Assembly (NCBI GenBank): GCA_026129545.1
Contig: JAHCHX010000001.1
Location: forward strand, 3,503,001 to 3,567,000
Direction of reading: 5' to 3'
Length of the DNA stretch: 64,000 nt
Source: Saprospiraceae bacterium
GTDB lineage: Bacteria > Bacteroidota > Bacteroidia > Chitinophagales > Saprospiraceae
Numbering within the stretch: the first letter of the stretch is position 1; each line of letters begins with the position of its first letter. The notes beneath the pieces are model-generated. The model searched no databases, was not told where the DNA came from, and saw nothing but the letters and a program-made list of their open reading frames with translations. Below are positions 1 to 7,246 of the stretch, piece by piece. Both the position numbers and the translations under genes were made by a program.

Positions 1-208
1 AATAAAATGACAAGCTGCCATAAGTGCCTCCCTGACCGCCTTGCAAGATGATAGCACCCGTAAGGTCTGTTATCCTCCAAGAGGTTTCGTCGCCCCAGTT
101 ATCTGTTGCAATCTCGACTTTAATTTCAATTTCATTCGCACCGCATTGGGCAAAAGACAAACCCCTGTAGAAGAAAATGAGTAAACAGAACACTAACTTT
201 TTTTTCAT
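1..208 (-). CDS. Secreted protein, N-terminal fragment (runs off window)
   Basis: Reading the minus strand from an ATG at 206-208 gives an open frame to the window edge. It begins MKKK followed by a hydrophobic stretch and a likely signal-peptidase site after SFAQ, so the product is probably exported. The mature part begins CGANEIEIKVEIATDNWGDE, which resembles beta-rich domains of Bacteroidota secreted proteins; the visible part holds no catalytic motif. Only about 69 residues are in the window, so function cannot be given. Confidence 0.6.
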   Translation of the reverse strand, partial: MKKKLVFCLLIFFYRGLSFAQCGANEIEIKVEIATDNWGDETSWRITDLTGAIILQGGQGGTYGSLSFY

Positions 209-373
209 TTTTCGTGATTTTTACAATTTTGAAATGTCTTTTTAAAGCGGATTGTGAAAAAAGGCCCCTTGCTCAATCTCGGAGAGATGAGCTGGACTCG
301 TACCCATGCCCGCCACGGAGCGCCACGTGCGAAAAACCGGGAAAACAGGCGTTTTACCCGCTCGACCAAGCCT

Positions 374-598
374 GAAACGCCCAATATAGACAGGGGCTTG
401 GCGCATATTGTAGGCCAGAAACACCAGACTGTCTTTCCCTTCGACCTTTTCCTTGCCCTTCAACAGGGTGTGATAGAATCCCCTCCGCCGAAGATGGCCT
501 GTCGTCACTTGTACTTTGGGCCAGTTGTTGAGCACGCGCAGACGGTTGGTCTCGTCGGTGGCCTCGTCGAGGCTGCGCTTGATGTGACGGTCGTGTCC
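374..598 (-). pseudogene. Remnant of an IS1182-like transposase (C-terminal part)
   Basis: The minus strand encodes a stretch with the pattern 'LLKGKEKVEGKDSLVFLAYN' preceded by a basic region (RRSLDEAT-like, then GHLRRRGF). That matches the C-terminal end of IS1182-type DDE transposases, where a 'G.ikR..GF..ll.KGkekV.gE.sL.flaYNmRr' block follows the last catalytic region. The usual EHPFGTIK box is lost and the upstream sequence no longer resembles a transposase, so this is a decayed fragment. The rest of 209-997 has no gene I can support; the open frame on the opposite strand (254-970) has no recognisable domain. Confidence 0.5.
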
Positions 599-997
599 GG
601 TGCGGTGTGCCATGGGTCGCGCTGCGATTGGTTTGCAGCTGCGAAGATAGCTGGCTCGGCGGATGCGGAAAGTGGCGAAGAGGCTTTTTTTCACAATCTC
701 TGTCGTTGTTGGCATTCTTGCCAACAATCCCTCGCGCACGAGGCTGAGCAAATGTGCAGTGCTCTTCATCAGTCATCTCGTGCCGCCATAAGTGTTGCTG
801 GCGAGGATGCCAACAACGGCAGAACGGCAGGGACAACGGCGGAAAAACAGATGGTTTTGAGCGAAAAAGAGACGCAGTACTTTCTGTCTTTTGTTAAATT
901 TTCTCTAAAATTTCCCTCTCCCCTTTTTTCTCCGAAAACCTTTTTCTCACCTTTGCCCCAGTTCTTTTAAAAACAGCCTCAGCGAAAGTTGAGGCAG

Positions 998-1113
998 ACT
1001 TATCCAGAAAGGCAGAGGGACCGGCCCGTTGACGCCTTGGCAACCTGCTCACGTTTAGCGCAAATGTGATTAAGGTGCCAATTCCGTTTTTCCGAAAGGA
1101 AAAATAGATAAGT
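998..1113 (+). ncRNA. SAM-I (S-box) riboswitch
   Basis: The segment shows the SAM-I aptamer signature in order: P1 strand ACTTATCC, the conserved GGCAGAGGGACCGGCCC core, then GCCTTGGCAACC, a variable P3 hairpin, GGTGCCAATTCC, and the closing P1 strand AGATAAGT. The P1 arms at 998-1005 and 1106-1113 pair. A short hairpin (977-994, CCTCA/TGAGG) lies just upstream. The aptamer is followed by an intrinsic terminator at 1151-1186 and then a cystathionine gamma-synthase-like gene, so S-adenosylmethionine binding is expected to switch off transcription of methionine biosynthesis. Established knowledge: SAM-I riboswitches control met genes in Bacteroidota as well as Firmicutes. Confidence 0.95.
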
Positions 1114-1150
1114 CGGAAGGCAACAGCCAATTTCCCTGCGCAAGAAATTG

Positions 1151-1186
1151 TCCCTTCCGGCTTGCCGGAGGGGATTTTTATTTTAT
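1151..1186 (+). terminator. Intrinsic terminator of the SAM riboswitch
   Basis: A 10-bp stem (TCCCTTCCGG / CCGGAGGGGA, one G-T wobble) with a CTTG loop at 1151-1173 is followed by ATTTTTATTTTATT. It is the natural expression platform of the upstream SAM-I aptamer. The stretch 1114-1150 is complementary in part to the aptamer 3' side and could hold the antiterminator. Confidence 0.85.
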
Positions 1187-1279
1187 TGATTCGATTGGAC
1201 GATTATCAGATTGTTTCGATTGAGTGTTTTTGAATCGAAACAATCGAAACAATCGAAAAATCGAAATAATCGAATCAAT
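1185..1279 (+). repeat. Nested hairpin built from ATCGAAA-type repeats
   Basis: The word CAATCGAAA and variants recur several times at 1230-1275. A perfect 13-bp inverted repeat pairs 1210-1222 (ATTGTTTCGATTG) with 1241-1253, and an outer 12-bp pair joins 1185-1196 with 1268-1279. It lies between the riboswitch terminator and the gene start, so it would be in the leader RNA. No function is known to me. Confidence 0.6.
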
Positions 1280-1371
1280 CCAACTCCCCTCTCGGCAAGC
1301 AGCACACAACACCCGGCGACCGGCTTTTTCGGTAAGTTTTTCGTGGTTTCACCATTAAAAACACTGGAAAA

Positions 1372-2562
1372 ATGCAGGAAATTACCAGAATTCTCCATTC
1401 ACTCCCCATTGACCCGCTCACAGGGTCCATCTCCACGCCCATCTATCAAACCGCCACTTTCGTGCAGGAAGCACCGGGCGAACACAAGGGCTTCGACTAC
1501 GCCCGCTCGAACAATCCGACCCGACAAGTGCTTGAAAATCTGATTGCCCGGCTCGAACACGGACGGCGCGGCCTCGCTTTCGCTTCCGGTCTTGCGGCGA
1601 TTGACTGTGTGCTCAAACTCCTTGAAGCAGGCGACGAAATCGTGGCGGTGGACGACATTTACGGCGGCTCGTTCAGGCTTTTCACCCATGTTTATGAAAA
1701 ATTCGGCGTGAAAGTCCACTATGTGGACACAACTGAGGCGCACAACATTTTGGAAGTGTTGTCGCCCAAAACCCGCCTCGTCTGGCTCGAAACGCCGACC
1801 AACCCGACGCTGAAAATCTCCGACATCGAAGAAATCAGCCGATTCGCACACGCAGCAGGGGCGCTCGTGGTGGTGGACAACACCTTTGCCAGCCCCGCCC
1901 TCCAGCGCCCGCTCGAACTCGGCGCCGACATCGTGATTCATTCAGCCACCAAGTACCTCGCCGGGCACTCCGACGTGATTGCAGGATTGCTCGCCGTGAA
2001 GGATGAGGAACTCGGCGCTCGCCTGAAATTTATCCAAAATGCCTCCGGCGGCATACTCGGCCCCTGGGACAGTTGGCTGACCATCAGAGGCATCGAGACC
2101 TTGCCGCTCCGCGTGGAAGCGCACTCCCGCAACGCGCTCGCCGTCGCCCGCACCCTCGCGGAACACGAAGCCGTTGCCGAAGTCTTCTACCCCGGCCTGC
2201 CGACGCACAAAAACCACGCAATCGCCACGCGACAGCAACGCGGGCTTGGCGGCGGTGTGGTCTCTTTCACGCTCAAAGACGACACCGAAGAAGCAGCCCG
2301 CGCCTTCGCTACCAGCACCCAACTTTTCAAATTGGCCGAAAGCCTGGGCGGCGTGAAAAGCCTGCTCTGTCACCCGGCAACGATGACCCACAAAAGCATC
2401 CCTCGTGAAAAACGACTCGCTGCTGGGGTCCGCGACTCGCTCATCCGCCTTTCGTGCGGCATCGAAGGTGCTGCCGATTTGGTGGACGATGTGCGGCTAG
2501 GGCTGGAGGCTGTTGGAAGTGGCAGTTACAGTGGCAGTCGGCAGTTTGCAGAAGCAGTGTAA
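1372..2562 (+). CDS. metB: Cystathionine gamma-synthase-like PLP enzyme
   Basis: The 396-residue product is a Cys/Met-metabolism PLP enzyme (fold type I). Visible motifs are the SGLAAI phosphate-binding region (about residues 72-77), ETPTNP (about 140-145), VVDNTFASP (about 167-175) and the cofactor lysine in SATKYLAGHSD (K194). Length and sequence fit cystathionine gamma-synthase or the closely related beta-lyases; substrate choice among family members (CGS, CBL, O-acetylhomoserine sulfhydrylase) cannot be settled by eye. Position behind a SAM-I riboswitch and before homoserine dehydrogenase supports methionine synthesis from activated homoserine. The last 13 residues (Gly/Ser-rich) look like a non-conserved extension. 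Confidence 0.88.
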   Translation: MQEITRILHSLPIDPLTGSISTPIYQTATFVQEAPGEHKGFDYARSNNPTRQVLENLIARLEHGRRGLAFASGLAAIDCVLKLLEAGDEIVAVDDIYGGSFRLFTHVYEKFGVKVHYVDTTEAHNILEVLSPKTRLVWLETPTNPTLKISDIEEISRFAHAAGALVVVDNTFASPALQRPLELGADIVIHSATKYLAGHSDVIAGLLAVKDEELGARLKFIQNASGGILGPWDSWLTIRGIETLPLRVEAHSRNALAVARTLAEHEAVAEVFYPGLPTHKNHAIATRQQRGLGGGVVSFTLKDDTEEAARAFATSTQLFKLAESLGGVKSLLCHPATMTHKSIPREKRLAAGVRDSLIRLSCGIEGAADLVDDVRLGLEAVGSGSYSGSRQFAEAV

Positions 2563-2565
2563 AAC

Positions 2566-2810
2566 TGTTGATGAAGGTTGATAAGGGTTTATGAAGTTGA
2601 TAATCAAATTTTTATCAACCCTTATCAACCTTCATCAACCCTTATCAACCTTCATCAACCCTTATCAACCTTCATCAACCCTTATCAACCTTCATCAACC
2701 CTTATCAACCTTCATCAACCCTTATCAACCTTCATCAACCCTTATCAACCTTCATCAACTTTATCAACCTTCATCAACCCTTATCAACCTTCATCAACTT
2801 TATCAACCCT
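2566..2810 (+). repeat. 20-bp tandem repeat array with an inverted copy in front
   Basis: From 2613 to 2810 the unit CCCTTATCAACCTTCATCAA repeats head to tail about ten times, with two units shortened by 3 bp near the end. Just upstream, 2566-2601 carries the reverse complement (GTTGATGAAGGTTGATAAGG and a degenerate continuation), which can pair with any unit. The plus strand has no G at all from 2600 to 2839. The array fills the gap between the metB-like gene and hom and stops 27 bp before the hom start codon. There are no spacers, so it is not a CRISPR array; translated frames over it are artefacts. Confidence 0.95.
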
Positions 2811-2837
2811 CACATCTCACCCTCTCACTCCTCTCAC

Positions 2838-4004
2838 ATGAAATTAGGACTCTTCGGCTTCGGCTGCGTCGGCCAAGGGCTTTGGAAAGTATTGCACGAA
2901 ACCAAAGGCATCCGCGCCGACATCAAGCGGATTTGCATCAAACACCCTGATAAACAGCGCCCGGTGCCGGCGCATTTTTTTACCATCCACGCGGCGGACA
3001 TCCTCGACGACCCTGAAATAGATGTGGTGGTGGAGCTCATCGACGACGCGGAAGCGGCTTTTGAAATCGTTTCCGGCGCACTCTCGCGGGGCAAGGCGGT
3101 TGTTTCCGCGAACAAAAAAATGATTGCCCACCGCCTGCCGGAACTCTACGCTTTGCAGCAAAAAACGGGCGCGCCGTTCCTCTACGAGGGGGCTTGTTGT
3201 GCGAGCATTCCGATTATTCGAAATTTGGAGGAATACTACGACAATGACCTGCTTACATCGGTAGAAGGCATTTTCAACGGCACGACGAACGTCATTTTGA
3301 CAAAAATTTTTGAGGAAAATCTCACGTTCGGCGAGGCGCTGCGGTTCGCGCAAGCCAATGGTTTTGCCGAGAGCGACCCGACGCTCGACGTGGAGGGTTT
3401 CGACCCTAAATTCAAACTCTGCATCCTCCTGCTCCATGCTTTCGGCGTGTTTGTGCAACCGGAAAAAGTGCTGCATTTCGGCATTCATCGCTTGAACGAT
3501 TTCGACATCGAGTTTGCCCGCTCGCGGGGCAGCGTGCTGAAACTCGTGGCGCGGTGTTTTCGGGAAAATGACAAAGTAGCCGCCTATTGTTTACCGCGTT
3601 TTGTGCCAAAAAATCACCGCTACGAGGGGGTAAAAAATGAGTACAACGCCGTCACGCTCGAAAGCGCGTTTTCCGAGCGACAGGTGTTCACAGGCAAAGG
3701 CGCGGGCGACAAACCGACAGGCTGTGCCGTGCTTTCCGACATTTCGGCGCTGCGCTACCAGTACAAATACGAGTACCGCAAGTTCGGCCAGAACGGAACT
3801 TTTTTTGACACAAAAGGCACGGAACTAACGGTTTACGTTCGCCACGAACACGACGGCCAAGTGGCGGAAAGCGATTTTTCGGAAATCACGGAACGCTACG
3901 CTTCGAGCAAAGCGAAGTATTTAGTGGGCAAAATTCCATTAGAAAAATTGCAATCAGCGGCGTGGCTGCGGGAGCCGGGGGTGAATGTGATTGAGTGTGG
4001 GTGA
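2838..4004 (+). CDS. hom: Homoserine dehydrogenase
   Basis: The 388-residue product catalyses NAD(P)H-dependent reduction of aspartate semialdehyde to homoserine, the branch point for methionine and threonine. The N-terminal Rossmann motif is visible as GFGCVGQGL (residues 7-15). The catalytic core is represented by VSANKKMIA (about 88-96), the EG(A)CCASIPIIRNL block, FNGTTNVILTKI and the GFAESDPTLDVEGFDPKFK signature (about 175-193). It lacks the C-terminal ACT domain of longer homoserine dehydrogenases, so allosteric threonine control is not evident. It lies in the same direction behind the SAM-riboswitch gene and is probably read with it, across the 20-bp repeat array. Confidence 0.9.
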   Translation: MKLGLFGFGCVGQGLWKVLHETKGIRADIKRICIKHPDKQRPVPAHFFTIHAADILDDPEIDVVVELIDDAEAAFEIVSGALSRGKAVVSANKKMIAHRLPELYALQQKTGAPFLYEGACCASIPIIRNLEEYYDNDLLTSVEGIFNGTTNVILTKIFEENLTFGEALRFAQANGFAESDPTLDVEGFDPKFKLCILLLHAFGVFVQPEKVLHFGIHRLNDFDIEFARSRGSVLKLVARCFRENDKVAAYCLPRFVPKNHRYEGVKNEYNAVTLESAFSERQVFTGKGAGDKPTGCAVLSDISALRYQYKYEYRKFGQNGTFFDTKGTELTVYVRHEHDGQVAESDFSEITERYASSKAKYLVGKIPLEKLQSAAWLREPGVNVIECG

Positions 4005-4093
4005 CTTTTTAGTAAGCTGATTTACAGATGTTTAGTCGCCGTCATTGAGCAGAGGCAAAACTTTAACGTTAAAGTTTTTGGATATATCCCCCC

Positions 4094-4437
4094 CAGGGCA
4101 AACGCATCAAAATACAACCGACCTCGGAGAGGTCAAATGTTGGTAGAGATGGTGTGTTTTTGTGATAATTATACCTCGTGCCGCCAAGTTTTCAGCATGG
4201 TTGGAAGGATGAGACCACGTTTACTAAACTTCAAAAGTTTAGTAAACGTTACCCTAGACGATGCTGAAAACTTGGCGGCGCGAGGTATATCACGACCTCG
4301 GAGAGGTCAAATGTCTATCGCAGCAAACAGGTCACCAACATTCGACCCCGCTGGGGTCGTAAACACCGCGAAAATGGGGCATTTCTACCAACATTTGACC
4401 TCTCCGAGGTTTGTGCCATTTTGATGCGTTTGCCCTG
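4094..4437. repeat. Nested inverted repeats (344 bp, MITE-like)
   Basis: Three concentric inverted repeats are visible. The outer 58-bp arms are 4094-4151 and 4380-4437 (about 51 of 58 pair, beginning CAGGGCAAACGCATCAAAAT). The middle 27-bp arms are 4172-4198 and 4261-4287 (ACCTCGTGCCGCCAAG and its complement). The central stem has 15 bp (4217-4231 / 4235-4249, ACGTTTACTAAACTT) with a CAA loop. Small perfect hairpins built on GACCTC-GGA-GAGGTC and CGACCCCGCTGGGGTCG lie inside. The middle arms match the left half of the dispersed 105-bp repeat described elsewhere in this window. No protein-coding frame is supported. Confidence 0.9.
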
Positions 4438-4993
4438 ACGCCCTCCCCCCGACTGAGAGTTCGACTTTTCTCACAGGAGATTTTTTAGATGCCAACAATT
4501 ATGATTTTTTCTCCGGCGGGGTTGTAATTTATCGAACCAATCATTCTCGAATAGATACCATAATTTACCCCAACTCTCTAAATATCACAAACGTGCTGGC
4601 ATCAGAGCGCATTTTGAAAAAATAGGCTTGGTGAACAGAAACACCTCCTACCTATACATAGAAAATAAGGTAGGGCATCATGCCGAAAAATTCTTTTCAC
4701 GCACTCCTATTTTTACCGCTTCCTTCCCTGCTTGGTGTTTTCACCAAGCATAAGCTGCGGAGCAAGGGGACAGATTAGCATCTCGCCGGGGGTGCGCTTG
4801 GTGAGAGCACCAAGCGCGGGGGAAGTAAATCGGGACGCTGTTCCGATATATTCCGGGACAGCGTCCCGGGGTACAAAAGCGACAATTTGAAATGCGCCCA
4901 CGTGCAGCATAGGCTCACATAACAGTCTTTTTTCGGAAAGCGGAATGTCGTTACCTTCGCCCCCGGTCAAATTCCTAACCTTCCCTATTCGCC
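4438..4993. repeat. Gene-free stretch with three strong hairpins
   Basis: No gene is recognisable here. Three perfect short inverted repeats cluster: 4730-4737/4742-4749 (GCTTGGTG), 4794-4803/4808-4817 (GCGCTTGGTG) and 4832-4841/4858-4867 (GGGACGCTGT). The first two share the CTTGGTG/CACCAAG word, so they look like copies of one small palindromic repeat. A promoter-like TTACCTTCG lies at about 4950, in front of the next gene. The rest of the stretch shows nothing I can interpret. Confidence 0.7.
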
Positions 4994-5422
4994 ATGAGCA
5001 TCCTGCTTCGATACCTCCTGCTGTCCGCGTTTCTATTTTCTTCCCACCTTGCTATCGGGCAGACGCAAGCCCAACCCGACGACGGCATCATAACCGATGC
5101 CATTCCCCTCACAGATGGCGATTCGGTGAAGTATTTCGCCACACAAGTGGTGAGCATCACCGGACCCGTGGTGGGCACTGGCAAAACCGAGGGGAAAGAC
5201 GGGGTGATTTCGTTTATCAATATGTTCAGGGCTTGGCCGGAGACGCCATTCTCCATCACCATTTACCGCCAACATCTCCCGTTTTTTGCGCCCATCGAAC
5301 AGTTTGAGGGCAAGAAGGTGAGAGTGACGGGCAAGGTGCGCCAGTACGGAGACAAAGAGACGGGTGCCCTCCGTTATTCCATTTCCCTGCGTCAGCCCAG
5401 CCAGATTGAGATTTTGGATTGA
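4994..5422 (+). CDS. Secreted OB-fold-like protein
   Basis: The 142-residue product starts with a signal peptide (hydrophobic residues 5-22, likely cut after IGQ). The remainder alternates short beta strands with the pattern 'gkdgvisFINMFRAWPETPFSI' (split over about 67-88) and ends in 'FEGKKVRVTGKVRQYGDKET' (about 105-124) and a PSQIEI strand. That is the look of small nucleic-acid-binding-type OB folds of the kind found in secreted or periplasmic proteins. No catalytic residues are visible and no partner is adjacent, so the role is unknown. It is a single gene with its own promoter-like sequence. Confidence 0.6.
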   Translation: MSILLRYLLLSAFLFSSHLAIGQTQAQPDDGIITDAIPLTDGDSVKYFATQVVSITGPVVGTGKTEGKDGVISFINMFRAWPETPFSITIYRQHLPFFAPIEQFEGKKVRVTGKVRQYGDKETGALRYSISLRQPSQIEILD

Positions 5423-5482
5423 AATGTTGGCGGAATTATGCCTCACGCCCCCCAACAAATACCCATTCTTAGTGTTACCCCC

Positions 5483-5519
5483 TTGTTTTCCCTAAAAAAC
5501 ACCAAAGTACATACCTTTA
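5483..5519 (+). promoter_or_regulatory. Bacteroidota-type promoter of citrate synthase
   Basis: TACCTTTA at 5512-5519 fits the -7 element TAnnTTTG in 7 of 8 positions, and a TTG-containing -33-like element lies at 5483-5488. The spacing (23 bases) is slightly longer than the usual 19-21. The gene start lies 40 bases downstream. Confidence 0.4.
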
Positions 5520-5558
5520 CACTCACTTTTGGCCCTAACCCTCCACGCTCTCTATCGT

Positions 5559-6887
5559 ATGGATCAATTAAAAGCACATTTTTACGAAAAAGCACAGGCA
5601 CTTTCAAAAGAAGTCAAGGAACTGCTTAAAGAACACGGCGACAAAAAGGTGGACGAAGTGCGGCTCGACCAAGTCTATGGCGGTATGCGCGACATCACTT
5701 GTATGCTTTGGGAGCCATCGCTGCTCGACTCAGAGGAAGGCATCCGGTTTCGCGGATATTCCATTCCCGAACTTCGTGAAAAACTACCGCGCGCCACAGG
5801 CGGGAAAGAACCCCTGCCCGAAGGTCTATTTTGGCTCATGCTCGTGGGCGAAATTCCCACGAAAGAGCAGGTAAAGTGGCTCACCGAGAACTGGGTGCGC
5901 CGCGCCAACGTGCCCGACCATGTTTTCAAAGCCATCGAAGCCTTGCCCATTGACACACACCCAATGACGCAATTTTCGGTCGGCATCATGGCCATGCAAA
6001 ACACCAGCGTGTTCGCGCAGCGCTACAATTCGGGCATGAACAAATCCGAATACTGGGATGCCACATATGAGGATGCCATGAACCTCGTCGCCCGCTTGCC
6101 CCGCGTGGCAGCTTACATTTTCCGCAGGGTATATCACAAGGGCGAGCACATCCTCCCCGATATTTCGCTCGACTGGGGTGGCAACTTTTCCCACATGCTC
6201 GGCTACGACAACCCGGGCTTTCTCGAATATATGCGCCTCTTCCTCACTATCCATGCCGACCACGAAGGCGGTAATGGTTCGGCGCACACCATGCACCTCG
6301 TCGGCTCCATGCTCAGCGACCCCTACCTTTCGCTCAGCGCCTCCATGAACGCCCTCGCCGGCCCCTTGCACGGGCTTGCCAATCAGGAAGTCATCCGGTG
6401 GATTCAGAAAATGGTGGACACCCTCGGCACCTCCAAACCCAGCCGCGAACAAATCAGCGAATATGTGAAAAGCACCTTGGCCGGCGGTCGTGTGGTGCCG
6501 GGCTATGGGCACGCCGTGTTGCGCAAGCCCGACCCGCGCTTCATGGCGCAGCGTCAATTCTGCGAAGACAATATACCCGACAGCGACTTGGTGAAAATCG
6601 TTTGGAAAATTTTTGACGTGGTGCCGCCCATCCTCACCAGCCTCGGCAAAGTGAAAAACCCATGGCCCAACGTGGACGCGCACTCAGGTGCCGTGCTGAT
6701 TCACTACGGCCTCACGCAATACAATTTTTACACCGTGCTCTTTGGGGTAAGTCGCGCGCTCGGCGTTTTGGCAGCCCAATGCTGGGCACGCGCCCTCGGA
6801 CTTCCGCTGGAACGGCCCAAATCAGTCACCACCGAGTGGGTGAAAAGTTATTTGGCAAAAGAATATAGTGTGGCAGCTGGCAATTGA
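5559..6887 (+). CDS. gltA: Citrate synthase
   Basis: The 442-residue enzyme condenses acetyl-CoA and oxaloacetate in the first step of the TCA cycle. The sequence is of the type related to mitochondrial citrate synthases: GIRFRGYSIPE (about 61-71), PTKEQV, a HADHEGGN segment holding the catalytic His region (about 236-243), ALAGPLHGLANQE (about 269-281), PGYGHAVLRKPDPR (about 318-331) and NVDAHSGAVL (about 376-385) with the catalytic Asp. The start at 5559 (MDQLKAHF) is preferred over an upstream ATG at 5529, because the extra ten residues are not family-like and a promoter element lies just upstream. It stands alone; icd lies 31 kb away. Confidence 0.95.
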   Translation: MDQLKAHFYEKAQALSKEVKELLKEHGDKKVDEVRLDQVYGGMRDITCMLWEPSLLDSEEGIRFRGYSIPELREKLPRATGGKEPLPEGLFWLMLVGEIPTKEQVKWLTENWVRRANVPDHVFKAIEALPIDTHPMTQFSVGIMAMQNTSVFAQRYNSGMNKSEYWDATYEDAMNLVARLPRVAAYIFRRVYHKGEHILPDISLDWGGNFSHMLGYDNPGFLEYMRLFLTIHADHEGGNGSAHTMHLVGSMLSDPYLSLSASMNALAGPLHGLANQEVIRWIQKMVDTLGTSKPSREQISEYVKSTLAGGRVVPGYGHAVLRKPDPRFMAQRQFCEDNIPDSDLVKIVWKIFDVVPPILTSLGKVKNPWPNVDAHSGAVLIHYGLTQYNFYTVLFGVSRALGVLAAQCWARALGLPLERPKSVTTEWVKSYLAKEYSVAAGN

Positions 6888-7051
6888 GCCATTCCCACTG
6901 ACATCGTTCGCCGTTGAATAAGAAGACACATGGAAGCGTTTCTGTGTGTCTTCTTCATTAGGGTTGTTTCGGTGGAGGCCTTTGGCGAGAGAAAAGCCCA
7001 CCACCACTTTTTAGGGGAAAAACCTGTAAATCCCGTCAATCCTGTCGAAAT

Positions 7052-7159
7052 TTATATCTTGATTCGCAAGGATTTGTCAGATGACCATGATTGATGTCCC
7101 TGATTTTGAACAGATTGCGCTTTTAGCCATGCCCAAAACCCGACGGAGCGAAGTATAAA
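7052..7159 (-). repeat. Dispersed 105-bp repeat, copy 1
   Basis: The minus strand reads TTATACTTCGCTCCGTCGGG, continues through a GGGCATGGCTAAAAGCGCAA core, and ends in CTTGCGAATCAAGATATAAA. It is the best-preserved minus-strand member of a family also seen at 14274, 15364, 29393, 35624 and 38019. The ends form an imperfect inverted repeat (TTATACTTCGC against GCGAATCAAG-ATATAA). It fills most of the 359-bp gap 6888-7246; the rest of that gap shows no gene. A GTAAATCCCGTCAATCCTG word lies just before it. Confidence 0.85.
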
Positions 7160-7246
7160 CTTGCGAAAAGGCCTCAATAAGTGCTTGAAAGCCAGAGACC
7201 CCCATTCGCATATTTTGTGCAATCCACATCAAAAGCCGATTTTTCC

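Noticed and set aside
254..970. 238-residue plus-strand frame near the window start
   Set aside because: No domain is recognisable, and it lies antisense to the transposase remnant and ends in T-rich riboswitch leader DNA.
2613..2810. CRISPR-like array
   Set aside because: Units are contiguous 20-mers without unique spacers and no cas genes are present.
2578..2950. Open frames over the 20-bp array encoding repeats such as INPYQPSSTLINLHQP
   Set aside because: They follow the period of the tandem repeat in two frames at once and run into the start of hom out of frame; no independent coding signal.
4137..4424. 95-residue frame in the 4-kb gene-free stretch
   Set aside because: It lies wholly inside nested palindromic repeats and resembles no protein.
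5559..6887. 2-methylcitrate synthase rather than citrate synthase
   Set aside because: The long mitochondrial-type sequence and absence of prpB/prpD neighbours favour ordinary citrate synthase.
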